Both the position numbers and the translations under genes were made by a program. A stretch of DNA of 64,000 bases. Origin: an uncultured Lachnospiraceae bacterium. GTDB taxonomy: Bacteria; Bacillota; Clostridia; Lachnospirales; Lachnospiraceae. The stretch is taken from positions 62,001-126,000 of the forward strand of contig URXX01000003.1 in assembly GCA_900551895.1 (NCBI GenBank). The letters are read 5' to 3'. Of the stretch, positions 1 to 9,023 are shown piece after piece; the first letter of the stretch is position 1; each line of letters opens with the position of its first letter. Below the pieces are notes generated by a model. It saw nothing but the letters and a program-made list of their open reading frames with translations. It was not told where the DNA came from and made no database searches.

Positions 1-567
1 CCAAGGATTAATACCGAATGCCGTTCCAAACGCATCACTGATTGAGTTTGACTGAACTGCGTTCCCCATGAAACCTAATGCAAATACGATAAGTACTGCA
101 AAGATTGCTGCGAGAACTTTTCCGAACGTTCCTTTGAATGCTGCTCTGATGTAGTATACAGGACCACCTGTTACAACACCGTCATCGCCGACTTGTTTGT
201 ACTTCTGAGCCATAAGCGCTTCGGCATAAATTGTTGCCATTCCTAAAAATGCACTTACCCACATCCAAAAGATTGCTCCAGGTCCGCCCATTGCAATGGC
301 TGTCGCTGCTCCGGCAAGGTTACCTGTACCAACCTGCGCTGCGATGGCTGTCGCTAATGCTTGGAAAGAAGACATTCCGTCTTTGCCGGCTTTTCCGCTC
401 TTCTTAAACAAACCGCCAAACGTTCGTTTCCAGCCTTCGCCAAAGCCTCTTACCTGAATAAAACCAAGGTTGAAGGAAAACCATAGACCTGTACCTACGA
501 GTGCCACGATAAGAATCTTATCTGCCAATACACTCTGAATTGCTTTTACGATTTCGTTTAAATCCAA
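1..567 (-). CDS. alanine/sodium symporter, AGCS family (3' end outside window)
   Basis: Partial gene: about 189 N-terminal residues are present and the reading frame runs off the window start. The translation has the AGCS-family motif VGTGNLAGAA and alternating hydrophobic helices, as expected for an inner-membrane Na+ or H+ coupled alanine/glycine importer. I place the start at a TTG codon (565-567) because AGGAGGG lies six bases upstream and no ATG fits. A likely promoter is at 619-647. It is a single gene, separated from the selenium block by a terminator. The substrate is inferred from the family. Confidence 0.88.
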   Translation of the reverse strand, partial: MDLNEIVKAIQSVLADKILIVALVGTGLWFSFNLGFIQVRGFGEGWKRTFGGLFKKSGKAGKDGMSSFQALATAIAAQVGTGNLAGAATAIAMGGPGAIFWMWVSAFLGMATIYAEALMAQKYKQVGDDGVVTGGPVYYIRAAFKGTFGKVLAAIFAVLIVFALGFMGNAVQSNSISDAFGTAFGINPW

Positions 568-618
568 ACAAATCCCTCCTCTTATAAATGCCTTTCATAG
601 ACATTATTTATGTTATTT

Positions 619-647
619 ATAATACTGCATTTTGGAGGAAAGTTCAA
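619..647 (-). promoter_or_regulatory. promoter of the AGCS symporter gene
   Basis: On the minus strand: TTGAAC, a 17-base spacer, then TATTAT, about 50 bases upstream of the TTG start. The rest of 568-777 is AT-rich and shows nothing else I can name. Confidence 0.5.
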
Positions 648-777
648 TAAAATTGCATAAATCCAGTTTTTTTCGTTAAATTTTCCCTAACCTTTTAAAT
701 GGAAAACCATTTTATAGGATTTAGCCTTATAGATTTTTTCTATATTTATGCACATTGCACATATTTTAACAAAGTAG

Positions 778-806
778 AAAAAAGAAGGCATATCTGCCTC
801 CTTCTT
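778..806 (-). terminator. intrinsic terminator of the csd-yedE-tusA-DUF3343 unit
   Basis: Minus-strand hairpin of AAGAAG/CTTCTT and GGCA/TGCC, with a two-base bulge and GATA loop, runs into a T6 tract. It lies nine bases after the DUF3343 stop codon. Confidence 0.75.
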
Positions 807-814
807 CCTTAGAC

Positions 815-1060
815 TTACACCATACATTCGTGGATTTCTTCTTCCTCAATTCCAACTTCCCGCATGACGTTTTGAATCTTCTCTAACTCGGTTAATTCGG
901 CACACCATGACAGTCCGCACCCTGCGGAAATCGTTCGCGGAACAGGGATTAATCTTCCCGAAACATGATGCTCCTTACAGGCTTTTTCCATTGCCATAGC
1001 ATCCGCCGTTGTATGAAATGTTACGACTAATTTTAATTCTTTCTTTCTCATCTTACTCAA
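815..1060 (-). CDS. DUF3343 protein, putative Se/S carrier-like
   Basis: An 81-residue protein of the DUF3343 family (putative Se/S carrier-like). Its two cysteines sit in a SAGCGLSWCAE segment, the likely chalcogen-handling site. The gene overlaps the end of the upstream tusA-like gene by eight bases, so the two are translationally coupled. It is the last gene of a unit with a cysteine-desulfurase-like enzyme, a YedE membrane protein and TusA. That context suggests passing selenium or sulfur between proteins; the precise reaction is not known. A second ATG three codons in is also possible as the start. Confidence 0.8.
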   Translation of the reverse strand: MSKMRKKELKLVVTFHTTADAMAMEKACKEHHVSGRLIPVPRTISAGCGLSWCAELTELEKIQNVMREVGIEEEEIHECMV

Positions 1061-1256
1061 TTACAATTTCGAATTCTGAGCCTTTCTGTGTGGAAGTTGC
1101 TTTCTTTCCGTGATCCTTTGCATACTTTTCCACATTTGTCTTTTGATGTGGTTCACTTACCAACACTTTCACCGGACCTTTCGCTGTTTTTAACGCTTCC
1201 GCTGTCAACATAAGCGGTTCCGGACAAGAAAGTCCTCTTGCATCTACTTCTTTCAT
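1053..1256 (-). CDS. TusA/SirA-family sulfurtransferase
   Basis: A 67-residue protein with the family signature DARGLSCPEPLM, where the cysteine of the CPxP motif carries a persulfide or selenopersulfide. The whole TusA fold fits in this length. It sits between yedE and the DUF3343 gene in the selenium-linked unit, so it probably relays sulfur or selenium delivered by the neighbouring cysteine-desulfurase-like enzyme, rather than serving tRNA thiolation. That role is an inference from gene order. Confidence 0.88.
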   Translation of the reverse strand: MKEVDARGLSCPEPLMLTAEALKTAKGPVKVLVSEPHQKTNVEKYAKDHGKKATSTQKGSEFEIVIE

Positions 1257-1300
1257 ATTTTTTCCTTCTTTCCTAGAGTATCATATTTTCATTCTGATTT

Positions 1301-2404
1301 CTACTGTGTTTTTCTCTTGTTTCCTACAAATGCAATGGCAAATAACAGCACGATACAGATAACTGCCGCCACTTTTCCCTCTATAGACGGTCCGCCGATA
1401 ACTGCTGCCGCCTCTTTTGTTGCAGGTGCCGCCGCTGCTGATGCCAATTTTAAATTATGACAAAGCGCCGCTCCGACAAAAAGTCCGGCTACGGTAACTG
1501 CCGCATCAGAAGAACCCTGTCCTGCCAAAACAAGTTGTCTTAAAGGACATCCTCCTGCCAGTGTTGCCGCAAATCCTACTATGTACATTCCGAGAATGTT
1601 CCACAAATGTTGTGAATGTGCCACCGGATTTCCTGTAAAACTAAGTGCAAAATTTCCCGTTGCTACATTGTAGATAAGCATAACGCCGAATAATCCTGCG
1701 ATTACCGTAAATAAATCAAAGTTTTTCATTAAGAAAATATCACGGATACTTCCTGCAAAGCACATTCTTGATTTCTGTGCAAACGCTCCGAATATAAGAC
1801 CGCCGATTAAAGCAATCCAAATTGGTGCGTGCATACTTCCCGGTCCCGTTTTACTGCTGATAAGAAGTGGTGAACCGATTACAACAAGCACTAAAAGTCC
1901 TGCCATAAGAAGCGGAAGAACCGCCCCGCTTGTCTTATGCGTCTCATATGCTCTTCCTAAACTAAATCCTTTTTTCAACGCTACCGAGCCTGTAAGAATA
2001 CCGCCGACAAATCCGATTAACGCCACATAAGCATTCAAGTCTCCTGATGCCATACGCAGTACCATACGAAGCGGACAGCCTAAGAATAATAAAGATCCAA
2101 TCATAATCATGATGCCCAATAAAAATCGAATCATTGGTGATGAACCTGCTGTTGAACGGTACTCTTTTGTCACAACCGAAATAATAAACGCTCCTAATAC
2201 AATACCGATAATTTCCGGTCTCGCATACTGTACCACTGCCGCCTGATGCATGCCCAACGCTCCCGCTGTATCACGGATAAAGCAGGCAATACAAATTGCC
2301 ATGTTTCCCGGATTACCTGTCATCGCCAATACAACCGCTACGATTCCGCAAACGACACCGGCAATCCCCAATTTCACTTTTGAATCTGATAAATTCATTT
2401 TCAT
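1301..2404 (-). CDS. yedE: YedE-type membrane protein, putative selenium transporter
   Basis: A 367-residue integral membrane protein of the YeeE/YedE (Sulf_transp) family with about nine or ten hydrophobic helices. The duplicated family motifs are visible: GCPLR near residue 105, GGCPLR near residue 285, and KSRMCFAGSIRD near residue 210. The conserved cysteines in these motifs are thought to guide a sulfur- or selenium-containing ion. Its place between a selenocysteine-lyase-like gene and tusA, next to selABD, matches the YedE subfamily tied to selenium metabolism. The transported species is not shown by sequence alone. Confidence 0.87.
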   Translation of the reverse strand: MKMNLSDSKVKLGIAGVVCGIVAVVLAMTGNPGNMAICIACFIRDTAGALGMHQAAVVQYARPEIIGIVLGAFIISVVTKEYRSTAGSSPMIRFLLGIMIMIGSLLFLGCPLRMVLRMASGDLNAYVALIGFVGGILTGSVALKKGFSLGRAYETHKTSGAVLPLLMAGLLVLVVIGSPLLISSKTGPGSMHAPIWIALIGGLIFGAFAQKSRMCFAGSIRDIFLMKNFDLFTVIAGLFGVMLIYNVATGNFALSFTGNPVAHSQHLWNILGMYIVGFAATLAGGCPLRQLVLAGQGSSDAAVTVAGLFVGAALCHNLKLASAAAAPATKEAAAVIGGPSIEGKVAAVICIVLLFAIAFVGNKRKTQ

Positions 2405-2413
2405 TCCTCCTCG

Positions 2414-3559
2414 CTACTCTTCCTTTGCTAATTCTTCAATTGCTTTGATTGCAACTGTTATTTCTTCTTCCGTGTTATAGTGAGAAAAACTGAATCTGAC
2501 AGCCCCCTGTTCCACCGTCCCAAGCGCCCTGTGCATAAGAGGTGCACAGTGTGCTCCCGGCCTTGTAGAAATGTTGTATGTCATAAGCAGTTCATCACTG
2601 ACTTCAGAAGAATCGTAATCTCCAATATTGAGCGTTACTATCGGACAACGCTTTTTTGTTTCAAAATCTCCGTACACTTTCACGTTCGGTATATCTTTCA
2701 CCCCATTATAGAACTCCCACATATATGACAGTTCTTTCTCCCGAATCGTTTCCATGCCTGTTTGCTGTATATAGGATACACCCGCGCCCAGTCCTGCTAT
2801 GCCGTGACCGTTTAACGTTCCCGCTTCCAACGCTGTAGGCATCTCTTTCGGGTGGTGTCTGTTATATGTATCCACTCCGCTTCCTCCACATTTAAGCGGA
2901 CGCAGCGCAAGTCCTGTTCTAACGTACATTCCGCCCGTTCCCTGCGGTCCTAAAAGTCCTTTGTGTCCCGTAAAGCAGAGAATATCGATATCCATTTCCT
3001 GTACGTCTATCGGGTAAACGCCTGCCGTCTGAGAAGCGTCTACAATAAATCGCAGACTGTGTGTTTTTGCTATCTCTCCAATCCTTTTTATATCGAGCAT
3101 ATTTCCCGTCAGATTAGATGCGTGCGTACAGACAATCGCCTTTGTATTCGGGCGAATTGCCTTTTCAAACTCTTCGTAAGAAACCATTCCCGTTCTGTCC
3201 GCCGGAAGTATAGTCAGTTCCACGCCTTTCTCTTCCATTTCATACAATGGCCGTAATACCGAATTATGTTCCATCTCCGTTGTAATGACATGGTCTTTCG
3301 GTTGTAATAACCCTTTAATCGCAATATTTAAACTTTCTGTAGAATTATTTGTAAACACAATCTGTTTCGGACTTTCCGCACCAAAAAATTTTGCCAAAAT
3401 ATCTCTTGTACCGTAAATCGTCCGAGAAGCATCCAACGAAGCGCTGTGCGCGCCTCTCCCCGCATTTCCCATAGAATTCATCGCCTGCAATACGGCATCT
3501 GTAACTTCCTTTGGTTTCTGCATGGTTGTCGCTGCATTATCCATATATATCATGTTCAT
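2414..3559 (-). CDS. cysteine desulfurase / selenocysteine lyase family aminotransferase
   Basis: A 381-residue class V, PLP-dependent enzyme starting with the typical Y(M)DNAATT motif. The PLP lysine is in FTGHKGL, and the catalytic cysteine is in TRPGAHCAP near the C-terminus. Family members remove S from cysteine or Se from selenocysteine as a protein-bound (seleno)persulfide. It heads the unit csd-yedE-tusA-DUF3343 behind a recognisable promoter, beside the sel operon. The likely role is feeding selenium (or sulfur) to TusA and DUF3343. Whether it prefers cysteine or selenocysteine cannot be read from the sequence. Confidence 0.87.
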   Translation of the reverse strand: MNMIYMDNAATTMQKPKEVTDAVLQAMNSMGNAGRGAHSASLDASRTIYGTRDILAKFFGAESPKQIVFTNNSTESLNIAIKGLLQPKDHVITTEMEHNSVLRPLYEMEEKGVELTILPADRTGMVSYEEFEKAIRPNTKAIVCTHASNLTGNMLDIKRIGEIAKTHSLRFIVDASQTAGVYPIDVQEMDIDILCFTGHKGLLGPQGTGGMYVRTGLALRPLKCGGSGVDTYNRHHPKEMPTALEAGTLNGHGIAGLGAGVSYIQQTGMETIREKELSYMWEFYNGVKDIPNVKVYGDFETKKRCPIVTLNIGDYDSSEVSDELLMTYNISTRPGAHCAPLMHRALGTVEQGAVRFSFSHYNTEEEITVAIKAIEELAKEE

Positions 3560-3595
3560 TTTCCTCTCGTCTTCTGTTCCTGTATCATTATTTTT

Positions 3596-3624
3596 ATTAT
3601 ACCCCTGCTGACTATCCCCGTCTA
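3596..3624 (-). promoter_or_regulatory. promoter of the csd-yedE-tusA-DUF3343 unit
   Basis: Minus strand: TAGACG, 17 bases, TATAAT. The start site would be near 3588, about 30 bases before the ATG. The large palindrome at 3641-3683 is centred about 74 bases upstream of that, where LysR-type regulators usually bind. Confidence 0.6.
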
Positions 3625-3640
3625 ATTGAAAACCATAATA

Positions 3641-3683
3641 AAAGCGGTGTAGTTATAGATAATTCCTATAAATACACCACTTT
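3641..3683 (-). promoter_or_regulatory. 43-bp nested palindrome: LysR operator candidate and/or terminator of the sel operon
   Basis: Three nested arms share one centre at 3662: AAAG/CTTT, GGTGTA/TACACC and TTATAG/CTATAA around a 7-base loop. The inner part has the T-N11-A form of LysR-type boxes. As RNA on the minus strand it would fold into a strong hairpin seven bases after the lysR stop, followed by only four Us, so it could also end the yedF-selDAB-lysR transcript. Confidence 0.6.
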
Positions 3684-3689
3684 CAACTT

Positions 3690-4589
3690 TTAATAGTTGT
3701 ACATTTCTTTTACCATTTTAATAAATCTCTCAGTTATATGGGATAACCTGATATCTTTATTGTACACCATGTAAATATCTCTGACACTATCCCCTTCGGT
3801 CAGTGGAAATCCCAACAGTTTTCCGCTTTCTATCTCACGCTTTGCCGCCAATTTTGAAATAATGGAAATTCCCATTCCGTTTTCCACAGAGCGTTTTATT
3901 GTTTCCTGATTTTCAATACTGGCAACAATATTCAAAGCCTCCACCGAAACCCCTTTTGTTTTCAACTGTTTTTCTGCCTCTTTTCTCGTCCCCGAACCCT
4001 CTTCTCTCATAATCATCGGTTCTCTTTGCATCCAGTCCGCGTGATTGTCGTTTTTTTGTAAATTTCTAAATTTTTCCTGATTTGGCGTAATCACAATCAG
4101 TTCGTCCTCGTAAAACGGTATATATACACAATGCTTTTTGTCTAACATCGTACCCGTAAATCCTATATCGGTCTGACGGTTTATTACCTCCTCTACGACT
4201 TTAGCACTGTCTGATTCTTTTATTTTAAACTGCTCTTCAGGATATTTGTCGCTGAATTTTGCCAATATTTTCGGCAGTAAATATTGCGCCGGTATAGTCG
4301 ACGCCGAGATTGTAATACAAGTTTTCTCCTCTTCCTCGCAGAAAAACGTTTCTTCAATCTCTTTTTCCAATTCTACCATTTTTTTCGCACGCTCATAAAG
4401 TTTCTGCCCCTCAGCCGAAAGATTGACTTCTTTTGTGTTTCGCACAAACAGGCGGACATTCAGTTCCTTTTCCAACGAAGAAATATGCGCACTGATTGTC
4501 GGCTGTGTCAAAAATAATTCTTTCGCCGCCTTAGAAAAACTTTTCTTTTCCGCGACATATACAAACGCCTCTAACTGTTTTAAATTCAT
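3690..4589 (-). CDS. LysR-family regulator linked to selenium metabolism
   Basis: A 299-residue LysR-type regulator. Residues 1-60 form the winged helix-turn-helix (FSKAAKELFLTQPTISAHIS), and residues 90-295 the periplasmic-binding-like effector domain. Its ATG overlaps the selB stop in a TAATG junction, so it is translated with selB. The next unit downstream (csd-yedE-tusA-DUF3343) starts behind a large palindrome with a LysR-like core, which makes that unit and possibly the sel genes its probable targets. The effector is unknown; a selenium or sulfur metabolite is a guess. Confidence 0.87.
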   Translation of the reverse strand: MNLKQLEAFVYVAEKKSFSKAAKELFLTQPTISAHISSLEKELNVRLFVRNTKEVNLSAEGQKLYERAKKMVELEKEIEETFFCEEEEKTCITISASTIPAQYLLPKILAKFSDKYPEEQFKIKESDSAKVVEEVINRQTDIGFTGTMLDKKHCVYIPFYEDELIVITPNQEKFRNLQKNDNHADWMQREPMIMREEGSGTRKEAEKQLKTKGVSVEALNIVASIENQETIKRSVENGMGISIISKLAAKREIESGKLLGFPLTEGDSVRDIYMVYNKDIRLSHITERFIKMVKEMYNY

Positions 4590-6502
4590 TAGTATGCTAC
4601 CCTTTCGCTTTCTGTCCCATTCCTCTTCGTTATTTTAATGCTGTCCATATATTCTACAATTAACTTGGCATTCTTTCTGCTTGTTTCCAAAGCATCACGA
4701 ATTTCCGCCATTGTAATTAAATCTTTTTCTTTTAACATGGAACAGATAATCTCTTTTGCATGTTCAATATAGGAAGTCAGCGTATAAAGTTCTTCGCCCA
4801 GTTTAATAATCTTCTTTTCCTCCATAAGAAGCAAAAGAATATCTTCCACCACGTCAAACGGCACTGTACCAAAATCTACTTCCGAAACTTTCGGGAAATC
4901 AAGCCCCGCCTGTTCAAATGTGGTGAGCAGTTTATTTTCCACCTGCTGATAGACTTTATCTTTGGCAATTTCATGCTGCGGAATGCTTAAAAATTCATTT
5001 CTTCTTTTCAGGACACCTTCCTCTACAAGACTTTCCAAATATAAGTCAAATACATTCGGCTTTACTTTTTTGAGAAAAGTCATATGAATTTCCGCTTTCT
5101 GCATTCCGTAGCGGTACAGATGCTTTTCGTGATATGTCTGCAACGTTTTTATCATCTCTTCCTGCAGTGCTTTATCGTTGTCTCTGTGCCATGTATAACT
5201 GTCTTTTTTCATGTGGAAAACTTTGATAAGTCCTTTTTCTTCCAAAGCATCCGCATCCTGTTTGACCTCATCTAAAGATAATGCGGTTATCTTTGCCAGT
5301 TCCGCCACTGTCAGCATACTGTCTTTACTGTTCTTAATGTGCATTTCGATTATATCTTCTGACGAACCGGACTCTTTTCGTTTCAATTCTTCAATCGTTT
5401 CCGGATTAAACCGTTTTTTCTTTGTCGGATTCGGCTCAAGCACAACCCCTCCGCCGATTGTTTCCATAGGAGAATAGAAACGGACAATAAACTTATCCCC
5501 TCTTCTAAGGGCAATCTCTTCCTCCAAACGAAGCTGCACATATCCGCTTTCTCCCGGACCGATTTCATCTTTATCGAGAAGTACCGCACGGCATAAAATT
5601 TCGCTTGTTCCCGTAAACAGATGTAACCGTGTGTGGTTTGTCAAAATACGCATAGAAGACGGAAGTACGTTCATCTTCACATCTAAGAGCATTGTATTTT
5701 TCATATTATTAGGCGGTGCGAGAACACATCCTCTATGTATTTCACTTTTTTTCATATTGGAGATATTGATTGCCACACGCTGTCCCGCATAACATTTGTC
5801 CACATTTTCTCCGTGTACCTGAATACTTCTGATTTTGCATTCTTTTCCTATCGGATACATCTGCAAAGTATCTTCCTTACAGATTGTTCCCGCAAGAAGT
5901 GTTCCCGTGATAATTGTTCCGAATCCCGACAGAGAAAAGACACGGTCAACCGGAAGTCTTGGAATTGTATGTATATCTTTCTCCACAACTTCGTCCGCCG
6001 TCAATTGCTCTATCGTCTCAATCAACTCCGGAATACCCTGTCCTGTCGCCGCCGAAACTTTAACAACCGGCGCATGTTCAAGAAATGTTCCTTCCAGTTC
6101 TTCTTGAATTTCTTCCTCCACAAGTTCAAGCCATTCCTCGTCAACTAAATCGCATTTATTCAGCACAAGTATGCTTTTCTCGATACCGAGTTCGCCTAAA
6201 ATATCCATATGTTCTCTCGTCTGCGGCATAATTCCTTCATCTGCCGCCACGACAAGCATAACCAAATCCATTCCGACAACTCCAGCCACCATGTTGTTGA
6301 TGAACTTTTCATGTCCCGGAACGTCAATAATGCCAACTCTGTCACCGCTTTTTAAATCAAAATAAGTAAATCCCAAATCAATGGTAATTCCTCTTCGCTG
6401 TTCTTCTTCCCAACGGTCTGTATTTCTTCCCGTGAGAGCCCGTATCAGCGTTGTCTTCCCATGGTCTATATGACCTGCTGTTCCAATAATGATATTTTTC
6501 AT
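4589..6502 (-). CDS. selB: selenocysteine-specific elongation factor SelB
   Basis: A 637-residue translational GTPase that carries Sec-tRNA(Sec) to the ribosome at UGA codons followed by a SECIS hairpin. The EF-Tu-like G domain (about 1-170) has GTAGHIDHGKTTL, DVPGHE and NKCD motifs. Beta-barrel domains follow, and the C-terminal 260 residues look like the winged-helix repeats that bind SECIS RNA. It follows selA by 30 bases and overlaps lysR by one base. An in-window client exists: selD contains an in-frame UGA with a hairpin. Confidence 0.95.
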   Translation of the reverse strand: MKNIIIGTAGHIDHGKTTLIRALTGRNTDRWEEEQRRGITIDLGFTYFDLKSGDRVGIIDVPGHEKFINNMVAGVVGMDLVMLVVAADEGIMPQTREHMDILGELGIEKSILVLNKCDLVDEEWLELVEEEIQEELEGTFLEHAPVVKVSAATGQGIPELIETIEQLTADEVVEKDIHTIPRLPVDRVFSLSGFGTIITGTLLAGTICKEDTLQMYPIGKECKIRSIQVHGENVDKCYAGQRVAINISNMKKSEIHRGCVLAPPNNMKNTMLLDVKMNVLPSSMRILTNHTRLHLFTGTSEILCRAVLLDKDEIGPGESGYVQLRLEEEIALRRGDKFIVRFYSPMETIGGGVVLEPNPTKKKRFNPETIEELKRKESGSSEDIIEMHIKNSKDSMLTVAELAKITALSLDEVKQDADALEEKGLIKVFHMKKDSYTWHRDNDKALQEEMIKTLQTYHEKHLYRYGMQKAEIHMTFLKKVKPNVFDLYLESLVEEGVLKRRNEFLSIPQHEIAKDKVYQQVENKLLTTFEQAGLDFPKVSEVDFGTVPFDVVEDILLLLMEEKKIIKLGEELYTLTSYIEHAKEIICSMLKEKDLITMAEIRDALETSRKNAKLIVEYMDSIKITKRNGTESERVAY

Positions 6503-6532
6503 ATCTGTATAGCCTTTCCTATCGCCCTACCA

Positions 6533-7945
6533 TTAGGCTTTCTCCTCAAAAATATATGATTCTTTTAATTCCTGCACAATGGTTTTGAAAAATCTCTGCT
6601 CGATTGTACGAACGTCCAATATAATTTTGTCATTCATTGTACGCGGAATAATCGGAATCGGCAGATGACGCATTCTCTCTTCCAATTCTGCCGTTGTAAT
6701 GCAGGTCGGTTTGATTGTAACCGCCATACTCGCAATGCGTTCAAGCGGAAGAGAACCCCCTCCAATTTGTGACTCGCATTTTTCCAGTGTAATTTCCTCC
6801 TCCGGCTTCATCTGTTTTAACATTCTCTGCAATGATTTTGCTCTTTTTGTTACATCTTCCAATGTTTCCGTAATCATATGCAATGCAGGGATATTTTGAA
6901 TCGCCCTTTCTTCTGAAAGATATTCGTGTAAAATCACATCCAAAGTTGCCGCCGTGAATTTATCAATACGAAGCGCCCTCGTCATCTGATTTTTCTTCAT
7001 TTTGTCAATGTATTCTTTCTTTCCGACAATAATTCCCGCCTGCGCACCGCCAAGCAGTTTATCACCGCTAAAGCAGACGATATCCGCACCATGACGAATT
7101 GAATCCTGCACGGTCGGTTCATATGTTAAACCGTATTTGCTTAAATCAATAAGCACTCCGCTTCCCAAATCCTCTATGACGGGAAGATGATATTTCTCTC
7201 CGAGGGGAACGAGTTCTTCTATGGAAACCGTATCCGTAAATCCGACAATACGGTAATTGCTTGTATGCACTTTCAATAAAGCTCCTGTTTCTTCGGTAAT
7301 TGCCTGTTCATAGTCCGCAAAATGTGTCTTGTTTGTCGTTCCCACTTCCACAAGAGATGCCCCGCTCTGCTCCATTACATCAGGAACACGGAATTTTCCG
7401 CCGATTTCTACAAGTTCGCCTCTGGATACGATAATCTCTTTTCCTTTTCCGAGCGTATTTAAAATAAGCATAACCGCAGCCGCATTATTATTTACTGCCA
7501 TTGCGGCCTCAGCGCCCGTAATTTTGCATAATAATTTTTCAAAATGGGAATAACGTTCTCCGCGTTTACCCTCTTCCAAATTGTACTCTAAATTTGAGTA
7601 ACCTGTGGCAATCTCCGCCACATACTGCATATGTTTCGGACTGATTGGAGCTCGTCCCAAATTCGTGTGCAAAATCGTTCCCGTACCGTTAATCACACTT
7701 CGTATATCCGGTGTATTTATGCGGATAACTTCCCTCTCTATATCCGACACAAGCGAACTTATCTTTGCAAATGCCTTTTCTTCCTCTTCACATTCTTTGA
7801 TGTATTCCCGAAGCATTTCTAATTTCTCACGGATTGTTTCCACAACCGTTTCTCTTCCATAAGCCTCGATTAACTCCTGTATCTTTTCATTTTCCAAAAG
7901 AATATCCACCTTAGGTATATTGCGATATAAAAGATTTTTGTTCAT
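6533..7945 (-). CDS. selA: L-seryl-tRNA(Sec) selenium transferase SelA
   Basis: A 470-residue PLP enzyme converting Ser-tRNA(Sec) to Sec-tRNA(Sec) with selenophosphate as donor. The PLP lysine is in the conserved FSGDKLLGG motif. The N-terminal region (about 1-70) is the tRNA-binding helical segment typical of bacterial SelA, and the length is normal. It lies 12 bases after selD and 30 before selB, so one transcript makes selenophosphate, charges the tRNA and delivers it. The selC tRNA gene itself was not found in the window. Confidence 0.95.
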   Translation of the reverse strand: MNKNLLYRNIPKVDILLENEKIQELIEAYGRETVVETIREKLEMLREYIKECEEEEKAFAKISSLVSDIEREVIRINTPDIRSVINGTGTILHTNLGRAPISPKHMQYVAEIATGYSNLEYNLEEGKRGERYSHFEKLLCKITGAEAAMAVNNNAAAVMLILNTLGKGKEIIVSRGELVEIGGKFRVPDVMEQSGASLVEVGTTNKTHFADYEQAITEETGALLKVHTSNYRIVGFTDTVSIEELVPLGEKYHLPVIEDLGSGVLIDLSKYGLTYEPTVQDSIRHGADIVCFSGDKLLGGAQAGIIVGKKEYIDKMKKNQMTRALRIDKFTAATLDVILHEYLSEERAIQNIPALHMITETLEDVTKRAKSLQRMLKQMKPEEEITLEKCESQIGGGSLPLERIASMAVTIKPTCITTAELEERMRHLPIPIIPRTMNDKIILDVRTIEQRFFKTIVQELKESYIFEEKA

Positions 7946-7957
7946 TGTTTTTTCCTG

Positions 7958-8998
7958 CTAACGAAGACGAATGAGTTTTTCGTCTTTTTCTACTACCTTT
8001 CCTATAATCGATACTTTCGTATCCATCTGCTTTTCTTCAAATTCTTTCATGATATTTTCCACTTCTTCCGGCGGAACACTAATCAGAAGTCCTCCTGATG
8101 TCTGAGGATCGTATAATAAATCCACATAATGTTCCTCCACCTGTGACATATCCACCTGTTTTCCCGAATATCCTCTGTTCTTATACGCTCCCGCCGGAAT
8201 AAGTCCCATTTTCGCATAAGAAACCGCATCTTCAAAATAAGCAATATCTTGTACATGAAGTTCAAACGTCACATCGCTTGCCACTGCCATTTCCACACAG
8301 TGTCCCAAAAGCCCGAAACCTGTAATATCCGTACAGGCATTGACCTGATGATTTTCCACAACTTCTTTTGCTTTCTTATTTAAAGACGCCATTGCAACCG
8401 TAACTTCTTTAATGGCTCTCTCGGAAGCCATTTCCGCCTTGATTGCCGTATTGATAATTCCGTTTCCAATCTGTTTTGTCAAAATAAGAACATCTCCGAC
8501 TTTACAGCCGTAATTTTTAAAGATTTTATCAGGATGTACAAAGCCGGACACACATAAGCCGTATTTTGGCTCATCGTCCTGCACGGAATGTCCTCCAACT
8601 AAGACCGCTCCCGCCTCTTTTACCTTGTCGGCGCCGCCTGCCAGTATTTCTCCAAGCACTGACGGGTCTAAGCAATTCGGAAACCCGACAATATTCAATG
8701 CAATCTTTGGCTCTCCTCCCATTGCATACACATCACTCAAAGAATTTGCCGCCGCAATCTGTCCAAACATATAAGGGTCATCTACTATCGGGGTGAAGAA
8801 GTCGACTGTCTGAATCAATGCGATGTCATCGGTTACTTTGTAGATAGCAGCATCATCGGAAGTTTCAATTCCTACCAATAAATTGTCATCGTGAAACTTA
8901 GGTAACTTACCCAAAACTTGAGCAAGGGTCTCCGGACCTATTTTGGCGGCTCACCCTGCTGTCTTTGTCATCTGTGTTAATTTCATGTTTGAATTCAT
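7958..8998 (-). CDS. selD: selenide, water dikinase SelD (selenoprotein, UGA at codon 16)
   Basis: Makes selenophosphate from selenide and ATP. A conventional frame opens only at a TTG at 8914, but the true gene starts at the ATG at 8996-8998, seven bases after an AAAGGAG site. The N-terminus reads MNSNMKLTQMTKTAG, then UGA (8951-8953), then AAKIGPETLAQVLGKLP, which matches the SelD active-site loop with Sec in place of Cys. A SECIS-like hairpin follows at once. The full product is 346 residues. Standard gene callers will drop the first 28 codons, including the catalytic residue. It sits between yedF and selA. Confidence 0.93.
8912..8953 (-). promoter_or_regulatory. bacterial SECIS element of selD
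   Basis: Starting at the UGA, UGAGC pairs with GCUCA (8919-8923), and an inner stem GGUC/GACC closes a CGGA loop 17 bases after the UGA. CCAAAA/UUUUGG is an alternative outer stem. Size and distance fit the bacterial SECIS bound by SelB. Confidence 0.8.
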
Positions 8999-9023
8999 CT
9001 GTCTTCTCCTTTCCCCTTTATGA

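Noticed and set aside
5735..6148. Plus-strand frame of 137 codons inside selB
   Set aside because: Cys/His/Phe-rich translation typical of an antisense shadow of a conserved gene.
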